Positions 23,542 through 34,570 of a DNA stretch of 64,000 nt are shown piece by piece. The DNA comes from Durusdinium trenchii (lineage: Eukaryota > Sar > Dinophyceae > Suessiales > Symbiodiniaceae), in assembly GCA_963970005.1 (NCBI GenBank), contig CAXAMN010026761.1, positions 560,988 to 624,987 on the forward strand, read 5' to 3'. Position numbers and translations under genes: made by a program. The notes under the pieces were generated by a model, which was given only the letters and a program-made list of their open reading frames with translations, had not been told where the DNA came from and did no database searches. The first letter of the stretch is position 1, and each line of letters opens with the position of its first letter.

Positions 23542-23844
23542 AAGGGTTGTTCGTCCCGGGCGGCATCGCACGGAACCGGGAGACAAAAGAACGAAGAAGT
23601 GCCACGTCATGATTGAGAGTTTTGAATGAAAACGTCGTTGAGAGCATCAACGCGCGGCTCAATGAACGCACCTTGAATAAAAAACGGCAATTGCGCATGC
23701 ACTGGCCAACGTAATCTAACAAGCAAGTACATCCGCGCCACCGATAACATTAAAGGCCTTCTGCTTCTCGGCCAAACAACATGAGCCCCTTTGTCTTCCA
23801 AGCCGCTCTCAATCCTTTTTAGCTCTTGAAATCATGGTGTCGTA

Positions 23845-25195
23845 GTCTCACGGCAAAAACTTGTCCTGCAGTGCGCGCGTAGGCTCAATTGGAGTCAGCC
23901 ACCAATTTCCGTCGGCGGCTGCCGCGAGCACACTGGGCAAGTCGGCCGTCTTCAAAAACACACGGGGGCAAAGACGATGGTTTACAAGACGACCCACCTC
24001 GTCCAAAGGACAGCGGTCAACCTTGTCTTCCATGCCTTCCCCCCTTCTCCTTGGCTTGCTCCACAATTCGCGGAGGGCTTCGCCCGCCGCCGTGGACAGC
24101 CGGATGTCGGATGTGGGCAACCACATCGTTTAGCACACTCACTGAGCTTGATGCTCCAAAGCATTGCCCCGCTTTGCATCGGGTCAACTGAATGAGAAAC
24201 AGCCTGTTGCTCCTTTTCGGCCGCAGCGCAGGCAAGACCTTGTACCGGGCGAGTTTCCACAGAAAGGACGTGGCCACGGCAATCTGAAATTGAAGTCCCC
24301 CGGAAACCCGGATTTTGTTCAACAAAGACCAAACCTGCTTCAGGCCGTCGGAAAAAGGGAATTAAGAACTGACGCTCCGGGGCGTCGCCATGCAAAATTT
24401 GATCAAGTCGAGGTCATCGGAAAAAGGAATCGATCACCATCGTGGTCGGCCTTCCGGATACCCGTCGCCCCAACCGCGCGGCGATCAAAACGTTGTTGGG
24501 AACGTAAATGGCAGCTGGTGGGAGCTCTTTGGCAACCCACAGCTGCATATCCCAAGGGTGCAACATGGGTGGACTCCACACCACGAATTCGCCTAACCAG
24601 ACCTGGCCGTCCACAATGATGTGGCACCGCCCGTCCTGTCAGCACAGTTGACGACGAAAGCTTGACCAACTCCAAAGCGACAAGTTTGAACGGTGTAGTA
24701 CCCATTTTCCCCAAACAGTTTACTGTTGGGGTTCTATCTTAGAAATAGAGCTGGCCACACTTGCTGCGCCCCTCTGCCCGGCTCTGTGTCCGGGCCTTGT
24801 CCTCTGTGGCTGGGCTCTGTGGCCCGGCTCTGTGTCCGGGCGTCCATTTCCCAAAAGAGCTGGAGGCTTTTGAAAAGTATACTTGTATTCGTTTCCACCA
24901 GCATTGGAATTTTCGGAGTTGACGCCGACGCCCAAAAAATGCTGACGCTGTTTGGAAACTGCACGCCCGGACACAGAGCCGGGCCAAACATTGCCCTTAA
25001 TAGCCACAATGTTACACGATTCGTCGACGCAACTCACTCATCACTAGTTTTACTCGAAGCGGCTCATGTATCCAACGACGAAAGGTCGAGCCTGCCACCT
25101 GCGCAGTGCCACACGAAGCAATGCGCAGTTTCATCACCTGGAGCATCTGCACGCTCAACGTGGCGGCTCTGCTCTTTTTGCTCGTGTCCTCCAAA
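23845..25195 (-). pseudogene. Unrecognised coding-like segments, frame-broken and hairpin-interrupted
   Basis: Several minus-strand stretches have protein-like composition in different frames. They are 25012-25194 (MLQVMKLRIASCGTAQVAGS), 24414-24620 (HIIVDGQVWLGEFVVWSPPM and ELPPAAIYVPNNVLIAARLG), 24017-24325 (AVATSFLWKLARYKVLPALR) and 23848-24126 (VNHRLCPRVFLKTADLPSVL). The frame changes inside short distances (near 24410 and 24125), and the 24821-24985 hairpin sits between the first two. Introns could explain some changes, but I found no convincing splice pairs. A decayed gene or retroelement is the simplest reading. No family is recognised. Confidence 0.35.
24821..24985. repeat. 165-bp element with perfect 23-bp inverted ends
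   Basis: 24821-24843 and 24963-24985 are exact reverse complements (GGCCCGGCTCTG.../...CAGAGCCGGGCC). The left arm is preceded by partial copies of the same GGCTCTGTGTCCGGGC word (24779-24795), which look like a nested or slipped duplication of the arm. Likely a fold-back MITE. Confidence 0.75.
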
Positions 25196-25419
25196 GCAGA
25201 ATCGTTGATTAAAATTGTTGTCGCTACATCGTTGAGTCGTTGGGCCCAATCGAAACAAAACTCTTTAGGTTGTCCTCTTGTTGGTTAAAGCATTGGCCCT
25301 ATGCACCCGTGCACTTTTTTGCTCACACATCAAAATTACACCGATAGCTAGGCAGAATCCCACGACCTGTTGACATGCGACTGGCTGGAGCAAGATGTAC
25401 GCAGCCTGCACAGCCAGCT

Positions 25420-26100
25420 TACGGCACCTCCACAACGGCACCCAGCACCAACCGGCACCAGCAACCTGTCTCCACCACGTGCACAGGCAGCTCACAGCAC
25501 CAGCACCAGCACCGGCACCCAGCACCCAGCACCAGCACGGGCACCCGGCACCAGCACCAGCAACCTGTCTCCACCACGTGCAGCAGCAGCACCGNNNNNN
25601 NNNNACCACGCGCGCAGCCAGCTCACACCAGCGCCGGCACCCGGCACCAGCACCAGCAACCTGTCTCCACCACGCGCACTCCCAGCTCACAGCAACCAGC
25701 ACCAGCACCCGAGCACCGGCACCAGCAACTTGTCTCCACCACGTGCACAGCCAGCTCACAGCACCAGCAGCGGCACCCGGCACCAGCACCAGCAACCTGT
25801 CTCCACCACGTGCACAGCCAGCTCACAGCACCAGCACTGGCTCACAGCACCAGCACCAGCACCAGCACCCGGCACGCAGCACCAGCACCGGCACCGGGCA
25901 CCAGCACCAGCAACCTGTCCTCACCACGCGCACAGCCAGCTCACAGCACCAGCACCGGCACCGGGCACCAGCACCAGCAACCTGTCTCCATCACGTGCAC
26001 AGCCAGCTCACAGCACCAGCACCGGAACCCGGCACCAGCACCAGCAACCTGTCTCCACACGCGCAAGCTCACAGCACCAGCACCAGCAACCTGTCTCGAA
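25420..26100. repeat. CA-rich minisatellite with an assembly gap
   Basis: About nine imperfect units of roughly 60-110 bp, each built from CAACCTGTCTCCACCACG, a CACAGCCAGCTCACAG part and variable GCACCAGCACCGG words. All three plus-strand frames stay open because the unit lacks stops, so the long open frames here are not evidence of a gene. A 10-base N run at 25595-25604 lies inside it. Confidence 0.9.
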
Positions 26101-26634
26101 AGCGCGCACGGGCAACTCATTGTTATTTGAAGTAAGAACCCCATAGCTTCGCTATCTGGGACACAACGTTACTATACAACATTTCACTACCCGTGGAATT
26201 TTCACGGCAGCCCTTATCCTGGACAAGGTCAAAGGACAACGGCGGCTCAGTGAAGTTTGGGTGGTGAGTCCATTGGAGCTTCACGTTGGACTCCCTGAGG
26301 CGGAGGCTCCAGGGTCGAGGCAGCCGTCGTCGTTGATGGCAGCGACGCCTTTGCCTGACAGGACCAGGTCGAGCCGAAGCCTTTCAAGACGACGCCGTGC
26401 GCGGTTATGTTAAATTACACACATATAAAAACATATGATTTCAACGCTCAAAGTCCGGCCTAGACGGAGTTGCTGCCCTAAGCACTCACGAGCCACGCAG
26501 CGAAATTGCTGCGCATTGTAAAGGACTTTACCGTCGCGGGCTTTGGCGACAATCATGCCGAGCGCCTGGAGAGATTGAGGTGGCCAAAGAAATGGACACA
26601 AATATGTGGAAATTATCTACGGTGCTTAAAGCTA

Positions 26635-27514
26635 CTATGAGGGTCGTTGTAACTTGTGGCATTTATATGTTTCTTAAAAGCTAATTGCAAGTACATGTAC
26701 GGAAGTCATAGGTTCACTTATAGCATCCGCAATCTCCGCAAGTACCACGCACACTTATACGTTAGCGGAGGAACTTATAAGTTCAACGTTGAAAGTAGCG
26801 CGCAAGTTCCACAGTTGAAGTTGCGTAAGGTACGCGGCGCACGCGCGGTACTTACAAAAACAACGAAAAATGAACTTACCATTTGTCTAGCACGCGAATA
26901 CATTGCGCAGCGTCAATCGGGCTCAAAACACGTGTTCAAGCCGTGGGAGACAAGAGCGTTGTCTTCACGTTCTGACGGACAGAGAACGCACACTGCCGCA
27001 GGCAAGAAAAATAAAGGTTCCAGCAAATTTTTGTAGTTTATGTCACGTCCGCGAAACGTCCGCGGATGTCCGCGGAATTCATGCGCCTTGTTAAAGTAAA
27101 TAGAGACCTATGTCCGCGGAACGTCCGCGGGCTCCTGCCGTTGTTTCTTGCAAAGTAATATATATTAGACGCACAGGCATTTGGGCTCAACGCTGTTTCC
27201 GCGCACGTCTTTATTTTTTGCACCGGGACATGACCAACACGGAGACGCAGGATATATTTGTGGCTGCTTGGTGGTGATTCCTAGGATCCGATGTATATTG
27301 CCTGCACTAGTCGAAAAAAGACTGCTCGAAAGCTGCACTCATGACGCCTAAACCTATTCAAACGCAACAAAAAGAAAAACTACGCGGTACATACACGACT
27401 CCTGCGCGTTACGCGTAAGTTCAACGAATAAGTTCAACGCCTAAGTTCCGCAAGTACATTTATAACATATGCAAATGCAGGTATAAGTAGCATAAGTTAT
27501 AACGACCCTCATAG
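26635..27514. mobile_element. 880-bp DNA-transposon-like element with TIRs and TA duplication
   Basis: The ends are CTATGAGGGTCGTTGTAACTT on the left and the inverse of CTATGAGGGTCGTTATAACTT on the right, with TA flanking both sides (26633-26634, 27515-27516). The interior is rich in CGTCCGCGG words (27048-27134) and AAGTTCAACG words (26779-26792, 27416-27446). It carries one open frame on plus from about 26656 to 27036 (no ATG at the start; GTG or spliced) with a basic C-terminus (KKNKGSSKF). The interior is too small for a usual transposase, so this is probably a non-autonomous member of a TA-inserting family. Confidence 0.75.
26656..27036 (+). CDS. Small open frame inside the 880-bp TIR element, unrecognised
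   Basis: 127 codons, reading SIRNLRKYHAHLYVSGGTYK, then LTICLAREYIAQRQSGSKHV, and ending in TAG. It sits wholly inside the TIR element and ends about 480 bp before its right end. It is rich in Lys and Arg. It has no recognised domain; it could be chance, a decayed fragment, or a small element-encoded protein. Confidence 0.3.
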   Translation: MAFICFLKANCKYMYGSHRFTYSIRNLRKYHAHLYVSGGTYKFNVESSAQVPQLKLRKVRGARAVLTKTTKNELTICLAREYIAQRQSGSKHVFKPWETRALSSRSDGQRTHTAAGKKNKGSSKFL

Positions 27515-27899
27515 TACGTGACCCCTGTGGCCAGGCCTCGGCGAGCGCGGGGCCAACCTCTGCCAGACCGTCTGCAGTGGCAACGTCGTGCCACATCTCG
27601 TCGTTCTTGGCGACGAAGACGCGGGCCTGGAACTGGTCGGCAATCAGTTTACTGCCATGTGAATTTGTCAAATTGTTAGGTTTTCCGAATCTCTTGCTCT
27701 TCTGAAACGATTGAACATGCCTGGTCTGGAATTGAACTTGATGTCGACAGTGACAATAGTAGCGGCATGCGGGCATAATATTGCTGCTGGATGGACTCCG
27801 CGTTGGCCAGCACCTGCACTATATTACTTCTCAAAACTACCTTCTGGTATCGTGAGTTGGTATTTCCAGCCTCCTTGGCGGAGGGGCGGCTGTTCTTCA

Positions 27900-29440
27900 A
27901 GGGCGCCGAGGAGTAGAAGATGGAGCCATCTTCACGACCAGTGATAGCCTACGTACGAGACACGCGCAAACACAATTGCGGCGGGCCCCCAAACATATAC
28001 GCTGCAATTGCTCCCAAAACAGAACCTGCCTCCATGAACTGGGGCCGGTCGCCGGTCGTTGGGGCGCCGCCGGTCCACAGTTGCTAGCTCGGAGCGGGCA
28101 GTCATGCCCCAGTTGACGCTCCAGAGGACACTGCCGAGCTCCCGACTCAAGCGGCTGGATTTCAACCGGGTGGGGACAACAGCACTCCAGGTATCTGGAA
28201 TCCACCTGTCACGAAAATATATTCACAACTTGAAATCACACAGACAACTCAAAAAAAGCTTAAAAAATTGATGTGTCTGATCATGACGTCTGGGTACACG
28301 CTTCAAATCAAGAGAGACAAGTTGACTTCGAAAACTTTACATTTCAAGGAGTCATCAGCCTCTCCGCGTCGGCCTTCTTTCGGGACCGCCGGAAAGGTTG
28401 CGAGCCAGCCAACGCCCGCCGCGGGGGAGCTCGAAAGTCGTCTTCGTCCTCGCCTCCCACTCATCAAGCTACAAGAGAATGCTTTGGGCCTTAATTTATC
28501 CATAAGGAAGTATCGTTCCAAAGACCTGGCCTCCTGTTCGGGTGTGGGCCGTCGGCGGGCGAGGTTGGCGCTGCAGGCGAAGTGGGCACCGGCTCCTTTA
28601 CGCGGCAACATCGAAATTGTGTAATAGTCTGTGTCTATTTCGCTTTCTAAATTCTAGGGGGCAGCCATGCCCTGAACTCAAAATTGTTGCGAGGTTCGCC
28701 TATTATGCTCCTGCCTCGTCTTCTGACAGTGGCCCGGCAGGCGAGGTTGCCTCACTGCATATTGTTATGGCCGGGGTTGAAGTTTCGATCGGCAAGCGCC
28801 ACTTGTGTCAGTTCCCGGTCAAATCCGAAACAAAGAGGCCTCCAGCTCGTCGTCGGACAATTGTCACCTAGTCGTTTACGCGATCAACTATGGCCTCCTG
28901 GTCGTCTGGGACGCTCGGCTCTGCCTAAGCACTTAGAAGGAACACGGCTGTCACTTTCAGAGCCGTCTTCCACACTCACTCCCATGCGCTCTGCTCAGCG
29001 CAACGCCATCATGGCGTCCAAGTGCGCTTCCAGCTCCGCTTCGACGTCGTCTGCTATTCGGCGCCTCTTGGAATTGCCTCCAACCAACAAACAACAAACA
29101 ACAAGTCTTGAATCACAACACCTCCCGTTGTGGCATCGACCCGACCTCCAGTTTCTTCCCCATCACTGTCCGACCCCTGAGCACAAGAATCGATTATCTA
29201 CACATTTCCACCATCGGGCGAATTGCTTGCTTGCCCCTTGCCTCAACAGAGTCATCATAGCTGTCGCTGCCGCTGGAGGATGTGTCAGAATCACTGCCCT
29301 CAAAAAACGTTTTGTCGGGAGACTTAACGTGCCGGAAAATACGATCAAAGAAGTGATGGCCAGGTGGAGGACGAAAGTAAAATCATGCAGCCACAGTTTG
29401 GCAGGAACGCAAGCCTGGAGACTAATGTAAAAAATCATGC
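27900..29440 (-). pseudogene. Degenerate coding-like region, unrecognised
   Basis: The minus strand shows serine/aspartate-rich text near 29330-29200 (TFFEGSDSDTSSSGSDSYDD). It also shows RRRIADDVEAELEAHLDAMM near 29060-28990 and GGEDEDDFRAPPRRALAGSQ near 28450-28400. Stops fall between them in the same frames. The plus-strand open frame at 28684-29430 is the antisense of this low-complexity text and is not taken as a gene. Possibly a decayed retroelement or gene. Confidence 0.25.
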
Positions 29441-29640
29441 GGCCCATTCACGCAGCTTTCAACTGAGCAAAAACTTGATGAGGTAATCCTGTTTGGGGAC
29501 CAGTGGGAGACAGGCACATGTAAACTCATGCGGCCAGAGTCCAGGGCACCTGCAGCGCGGCAGGAATGCGGAGACAAATGTAAAATCAGGCTGGCCCGGT
29601 CATGCGGCCCTTTTAAAGGAGTAAGAACCCCTCACAGGTA
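29370..29640. repeat. Imperfect repeats around GTAAAATCATGCGGCC
   Basis: The word recurs, with changes, near 29380, 29427, 29518 and 29578. It is accompanied by GGCAGGAAYGC and GGGGAACAACC-like words. Units are about 50-100 bp and irregular. No coding signal. Confidence 0.6.
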
Positions 29641-29976
29641 AACCTGCTTGGGGAACAACCAAGCGGGCGGGGCATCCAAGATACGTTCAACTCAAACCGC
29701 AGCGGTTGTTTTCGTTGAAGAGTCAGGTAGGTTGATGGTGTTTGTGGTAGTCATTGTGGTCGAGCTAGATGGTTGATAGTAAGTTGTTTGCTGTTCGGCG
29801 TGGGTCATCTCACGTCTCTAGAACAATAGCTGGCTAGGGTTGCTAGCACCTAGCAAGAAGGTCTCCCCCAAATTCACCGTGTGACACTACAACGTGGGAT
29901 GTTGCACCCCCCCTTCGCGCGCCCAACCCGTTGCCACCCTGCTGCGTCCTCAAGCACGGGCTACACGGCTACACTG

Positions 29977-30198
29977 CACTCTTCACCGCTGTGTTTTGCT
30001 GCCATGGCTGTTCTCATGGTAACCCCAAAAGCCAATTGCCCCAGCAGCTTCACCGTTCTGAGCGCCACCGCCGTCTTGCGGCTGCGAGTGAAACCATTTT
30101 GTTCAAACATCTACAAATCAGCTGACCCAGCGATCGTGCGGTTGCAGCATTCTTTTCACTGTGGATTCTAGCACTGGACGAAACCTTATCTAAGTGTG
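29977..30198. repeat. Dispersed repeat A, copy 1
   Basis: 222 bp matching 32142-32355 with few substitutions and one 8-base difference (an extra CGGCTGCG-like stretch in this copy). Shared text runs from CACTCTTCACCGCTGTG to TCTAAGTGTG. Unknown repeat family. Confidence 0.85.
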
Positions 30199-30630
30199 AC
30201 TCGCTGCACTTTCCCACCTGGGCGTGTAATGTGATCCCCTGCAACGCGGCGCTGAGGCCACTGGGATTTTGGTGAGGTTTACCCGCTCTGCAGCCGTGGC
30301 GTCTGGTTTGGATTGGTTTTGTTTCACCCATGAATCAACGGACCCCAACGCCGCCGGGCATACGGTTCACTTGCATGTTTTTCCAGGTTCAACCTCTTTT
30401 GCTACTCCTTTCTTTCTCTCTTGCCCTTTTCGTTTTGCTCTTTCTGTCTTTCTTTCTTTTCTAAGGCTTGTTAGGTGGCTATTCAGGTTTTGACCCCGTA
30501 TTTTGCCGTTAGTTCGGCAGACGTACGTGGCACTGCACCTATCTTTCTCCTTTTTCTTGTTTCTAGGGCTTATTAGGTGGCTATTCAGGTTTTTGCCGGA
30601 GTAAGCGCCGCTATGTGGCGCTGTGTGTGT

Positions 30631-30869
30631 GCCCCTTGCAGTCACAGGGATTCTTTTGAATTGAATTGTTTTTCAGCAGGGGGCACGGAGACTGATTTCC
30701 CATCCGTGCCAACGAAGCTACGGAAATCAGTTGGAAGAGAGTTGGGACGCCAACTCTTGTACCTGCATTCTGACTTTTAAGTTTCTGTAAAGGGCTAATA
30801 CACTTGGCAGTCATGCACGGTACGCCGTCATCCCATCGGCTCGTCGCGTCGTGGAGTTTGACTTCTGGC
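30631..30869. repeat. Dispersed repeat B, copy 1
   Basis: 239 bp aligned without gaps to 31620-31858, with about three differences by eye. It contains a small hairpin (GAGTTGG...CCAACTC near 30739-30757). The two copies lie 989 bp apart in the same orientation. Their ends do not show TG...CA, so they are not clear LTRs. Confidence 0.9.
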
Positions 30870-31619
30870 TGCGTCTCTCCCAGTGAGAGAGTCCAGGGTG
30901 AGCCCGAGGAGTGCCCCCTGTGGACCCGTCTAACGGGCGTTTGTCTTTATCTCCCCTGCCCGGAGATGTACGTGCCCAGTGCGGGCGTAGGTGGCCTAGG
31001 CCGAGAGATTTACAACCTTTGTCTCATTTTTGAACTCCAAGCTGGCTCATGCCTTTACGTGACCTAAGCAGCCAGCCACTTTGGCAGGGCACAAGGTGAC
31101 CACAGCGGTCAAAGTCATTTTGAGGTTCATTGGAACCTGTCGCCATCTCAGGTGCACACACAGCGTATACACTTTAACGAGGCAGGTCTTCCTAGGTCGT
31201 TGTAATGAGGTTTGGTTTCATCGGATCCCGTCCCTTTCATTTGGTTCCCCCCTTTTTTTCATCCTTTCCCCCTTCACACACTTCTTTTCCTCTTTCTTTT
31301 CACGTCTTCCCTCGCTTCATGTCCTGTCATCTCATTCCTGTCTCTCTCTTGCGCGCACAAAGGTCCGGGCCTTAGTTTGTTCCCGCACATCCACTGTACA
31401 CTTAGGTTTCAGGTCGCCCAGGTTCTGATAATGAGGTTTGGCTCACTGTTTGTCCCTGTGCATCTGGTTCCCTCTTCATCGCAACCACATACATTGTTGT
31501 CCTGTCTTGTCCTCTTTTCATGTCTTCATCTAATTGTCCTTGGTTGTGTGCAACTGTGCACACACGTCTTAACCTTAGCTTTCGCCTCCCCTCGGGGAGG
31601 CGTGTGTGTGTGTGTGAGT

Positions 31620-31858
31620 GCCCCTTGTAGTCACAGGGATTCTTTTGAATTGAATTGTTTTTCAGCAGGGGGCACGGAGACTGATTTCCCATCCGTGCCA
31701 ACGAAGCTACGGAAATCAGATGGAAGAGAGTTGGGACGCCAACTCTTGTACCTGCATTCTGACTTTTAAGTTTCTGCAAAGGGCTAATACACTTGGCAGT
31801 CATGCACGGTACGCCGTCATCCCATCGGCTCGTCGCGTCGTGGAGTTTGACTTCTGGC
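31620..31858. repeat. Dispersed repeat B, copy 2
   Basis: Second member of the 239-bp pair described for 30631-30869. It is preceded by a (GT)n run (31602-31618) as in the first copy, which could have helped the duplication. Confidence 0.9.
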
Positions 31859-31959
31859 CTTTAACTAAAGGCGCTCAGGCCCCCTCACCTGGTTTTTCAG
31901 GATTTGGTTTCTTAGGCTGGCGTGTGGCACCGCTGTCCAGTCAGTATGCAAAATCATAA

Positions 31960-31990
<31 letters not shown>

Positions 31991-32100
31991 CCTCCGTTTC
32001 TAGGAGTTTTCCTTTTTACTTTCAAGCATGCAGGGGGATGCCGGGGATTTCCATGGTCGGCATCCAACGAAGGCACCATGAATTTCCTCTGATATGAGTC
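31960..32100. repeat. (TG)n tract and dispersed repeat C, copy 2
   Basis: A (TG)13-like run at 31962-31987 leads straight into 31988-32100, which matches 23425-23541. The earlier copy also follows a TGTGTG run (23409-23416). Confidence 0.8.
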
Positions 32101-32141
32101 GAGGACGCTTGACTCACGTACCTGCCGTTGTCCCAACACTC

Positions 32142-32355
32142 CACTCTTCACCGCTGTGTTTTGCTGCCATAGCTGTTCTCACGGTAACCCCAAAAACCAA
32201 TTGCCCCAGCAGCCTCACCGTTCTGAGCCCCACCGCTGTCTTGAGTGAAACCATGTTGTTCAAACATCTACAAATCAGCTGACCCAGCGATCGTGCGGTT
32301 GCAGCATTCTTTTCACTGTGGATTCTGGCACTGGATGAAACCTGATCTAAGTGTG
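32142..32355. repeat. Dispersed repeat A, copy 2
   Basis: 214-bp partner of 29977-30198, same orientation. Confidence 0.85.
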
Positions 32356-32817
32356 TACATATCCCAGAACTTCCAATGACTCATTTTGACTGGCAGTCAT
32401 AATCCGCTAATGTAAAATGAGTCATCACCGGACTATCCGGCTCAGATTTAGTAAAGCAAATCTGTTTTGCTGTGCTCTTGGGTGGATCTGTTGCGACCCA
32501 ACCCTGTGCGCAGCCCGACATGTGGAAGCGAACGTCACTGGCTTGATGAGGTGAAGATGAGAAGGACCGAGAGCAGAAGTCCACTGGTCTTTTGCCCTAT
32601 TACAGCTTGGGTGCACATCTATAGTCTACAGTTGTTCCACTCGTCGTGTTTTTGGGACGGGGCCAAAAAACCATTAGCCACCCCTTCTCTGTCAAAACGG
32701 CAATGCACCTGTTCGTGCAATGCAACCTGAAACAGTGGCCCTCGGGGTGCAGGTGCAGAAGTCGGTACGCCCGCACGCTCCATGAGAAACCACCACGTCG
32801 AACAACCACTGAATGAT

Positions 32818-32935
32818 AAACCTTAACCTTTAATCCTTAACCTCTAATAACCTCTAACCATGATTAACCTTAACCCTTAGCCCTTAACCTCTAATAACTT
32901 CTAACCCCTAACCCCTTAACCTCTTCCAAAAGACT
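32818..32935. repeat. Degenerate telomere-like CCTTAACC/CCTCTAA tract
   Basis: About 118 bp of AACCTTAACC, CCTCTAATAAC, CCCTTAACC and CCCCTAACC words. It resembles a decayed interstitial array of CCCTAA- or CCCTAAA-type units. No perfect tandem array is present, so the telomeric origin is inference. Confidence 0.55.
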
Positions 32936-34454
32936 TTCGGCTGTGTTCCCCCAACGGTCGCGGCGAGGCCAGACTCGCGTTGGGACTGCTGGCCTCCGGA
33001 AGCCAGCGGAGCAAACGGCCGGAGCAAACCGGAGCAAGTGGGCCATCCAGGCAAGAACCCCCACCCATCTAGCGGGCGATACTGTTGAACCACGGGAAGT
33101 ACTGGGAAGTGCTGGGATACCTGGGAAGTTGAACCACTTGGGATACCCGTTGCATCAAAGAAGGCCCAAAACTCCTGCAATGGCCCCATCTCTCCGATAT
33201 ACTGGGACTCCCCACCGTAGAAGATCTCGTGGAAGGCTAAAGCGAAGCGACGACTTCCTTCCACCAGTCGACCATCCAGTCGACCGATTCTGCTCCCAAC
33301 GCCCTGGCCAAACGGGGCACTCTCTTGGCCCAACGTCGCCTGCCACAACTGCGGTTGGACGCCCGGCCGGAGAAACGGCCGACCGGGCGCAGCTGGCCGA
33401 CCTGGCGCCAGCGGCCGAGAAGAAGATCACTGCTCAGCTAAGCTTGGTGGACCTGGTTTTGGAGTGTGAAGTCCCTTAGTAGAACAATGCTTGTTCGGTA
33501 TACGGCCTGTCTGACATGTTCATGGTGGTCTGGAATCCTAGGGCTACAGAATGACGAAAAGTTCTGTCTTTTTTGAGCCTGGTCTTCATCCCCAAGGTGT
33601 GCATCACCGGAATTCGATGGAACTAAACAACTCTCCCAGTGGCGATCCCTGACCATGCGCGATCCTCGCGCGAAACCCTCGCAGTTGGGGGTTGCAGTGT
33701 AGTCAAGCTCTTGTGCTTCGCTCCACGTCCACGTCCGCTTTCTCCGGCCCGCGCAACGTGAGCACGGCTCGGTCCCGACGGCTCGGTCCGGCCAACGAAG
33801 GCGGGTTGAAGGAGGCTCGTCTCAGGTCGGCACCCCGGTCGCCGGGGGGCGTACCCCAATGGAACTTCCCCGAAAAAAAACAAAAACGGCGTCCAAGCAC
33901 CGCCACCATGAAGGCATCGAAGTCTATATCGCCGTAAGTCTATATCGAAGTCTGATAGCTTTTACCCAAGAAGCATTGATTGAATAAGGATTTTACTAAG
34001 ACCAGCATAGGTCGAACGGCGAACCGGCGAGCAGGTGAACGCATGTTGCTCCGTCCTCTACGGCGGTCGGCGGGCGTGGAACCAGCCGCCGGCGGCTTGG
34101 GAGCGAGGACGGGCTCCTGGGGCGCAGGTCCACAGCCCCAACCAACAACAAAGCACCACACAAGCACCAACATTAGCTCCAAATTAGTACGCCATAATAC
34201 GCCAACACAGTCTTCTAAAAAGAAAAACAGAACAATCTGGATCATCATGAATAGAGAAGATACGTTACCGTATCTTCGGTCATGAACAACCAAGGCGGTG
34301 TGTGCCGACCAGCACCCGATCTCGATTTCAAGGTATCCGAAATGGTGGCTGAAATGGAGACTTGTTGATTGAAGTGGGAGGTGGTGACGTGGTAGGTTTC
34401 GGCTACGGGGATATGGAATCTTCACCCTATCCTTTGACCGTTCGCCTTTCGTTC

Positions 34455-34570
34455 TACCGTTTAAAGGAGTTCGGTTGACCTGGCTTTGTAGTGCCAAATC
34501 CTTAGTAGAATAATGGTTGTTTGGTAGCAAAAACCTGCTGTATGCATCAATGGTGGTTGGAATCCTAGGG
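34455..34570 (+). mobile_element. MITE/SINE-like repeat, AATGGTTGACCTGG family
   Basis: The core runs GGTTGACCTGGCTTTGTAGT, AAATCCTTAGTAGAA and TGGTTGTTTGGTA, ending GGTTGGAATCCTAGGG. Related plus copies lie at 33445-33545, 36196-36280 and 37344-37466, with a fragment at 15277-15330. Reverse copies lie at 42982-43098, 48031-48180, 59480-59577 and 63040-63112. The fuller copies start and end with CCTGGGAGTCCAA-like inverted ends and are about 100-150 bp. Confidence 0.65.

Larger units (their letters stand above)
21022..23840. other. Intergenic region with weak coding-like pieces
   Basis: There is no reliable gene. A MITE-like unit lies at 21720-21803 and a fragment resembling the CCAGCACC family's end lies at 22860-22876. 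Minus-strand stretches near 21900-21970 and 23180-23310 (reading KSFRTRSHAVAPQVADLHGE) are open and GC-rich, but no domain or splice pairing could be established. 23425-23541 is one copy of a dispersed repeat shared with 31988-32100. Confidence 0.4.
26410..27900 (-). pseudogene. Unrecognised minus-strand coding-like segments flanking a TIR insertion
   Basis: To the right of the 880-bp TIR element, the minus strand reads SKLIADQFQARVFVAKNDEM (about 27541-27655). Further upstream it reads RYQKVVLRSNIVQVLANAES (27676-27900). To its left it reads LQALGMIVAKARDGKVLYNA (26450-26570). The parts have even, protein-like composition on both sides of the element, which suggests it landed in a gene or gene copy. 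The product is not recognised. Whether the gene is alive depends on whether the insertion is in an intron. Confidence 0.35.

Noticed and set aside
25370-26146. Long plus-strand open frames of about 250 codons
   Set aside because: They are translations of a minisatellite in three frames, with no domain and no unique sequence.
28684-29430. 248-codon plus-strand open frame
   Set aside because: Antisense to more protein-like, acidic minus-strand text; low-complexity Ser/Arg/Leu composition and no domain.
30612-31858. Repeat pair B as LTRs of a miniature retrotransposon
   Set aside because: No TG...CA ends, no primer-binding site and no target duplication could be seen.
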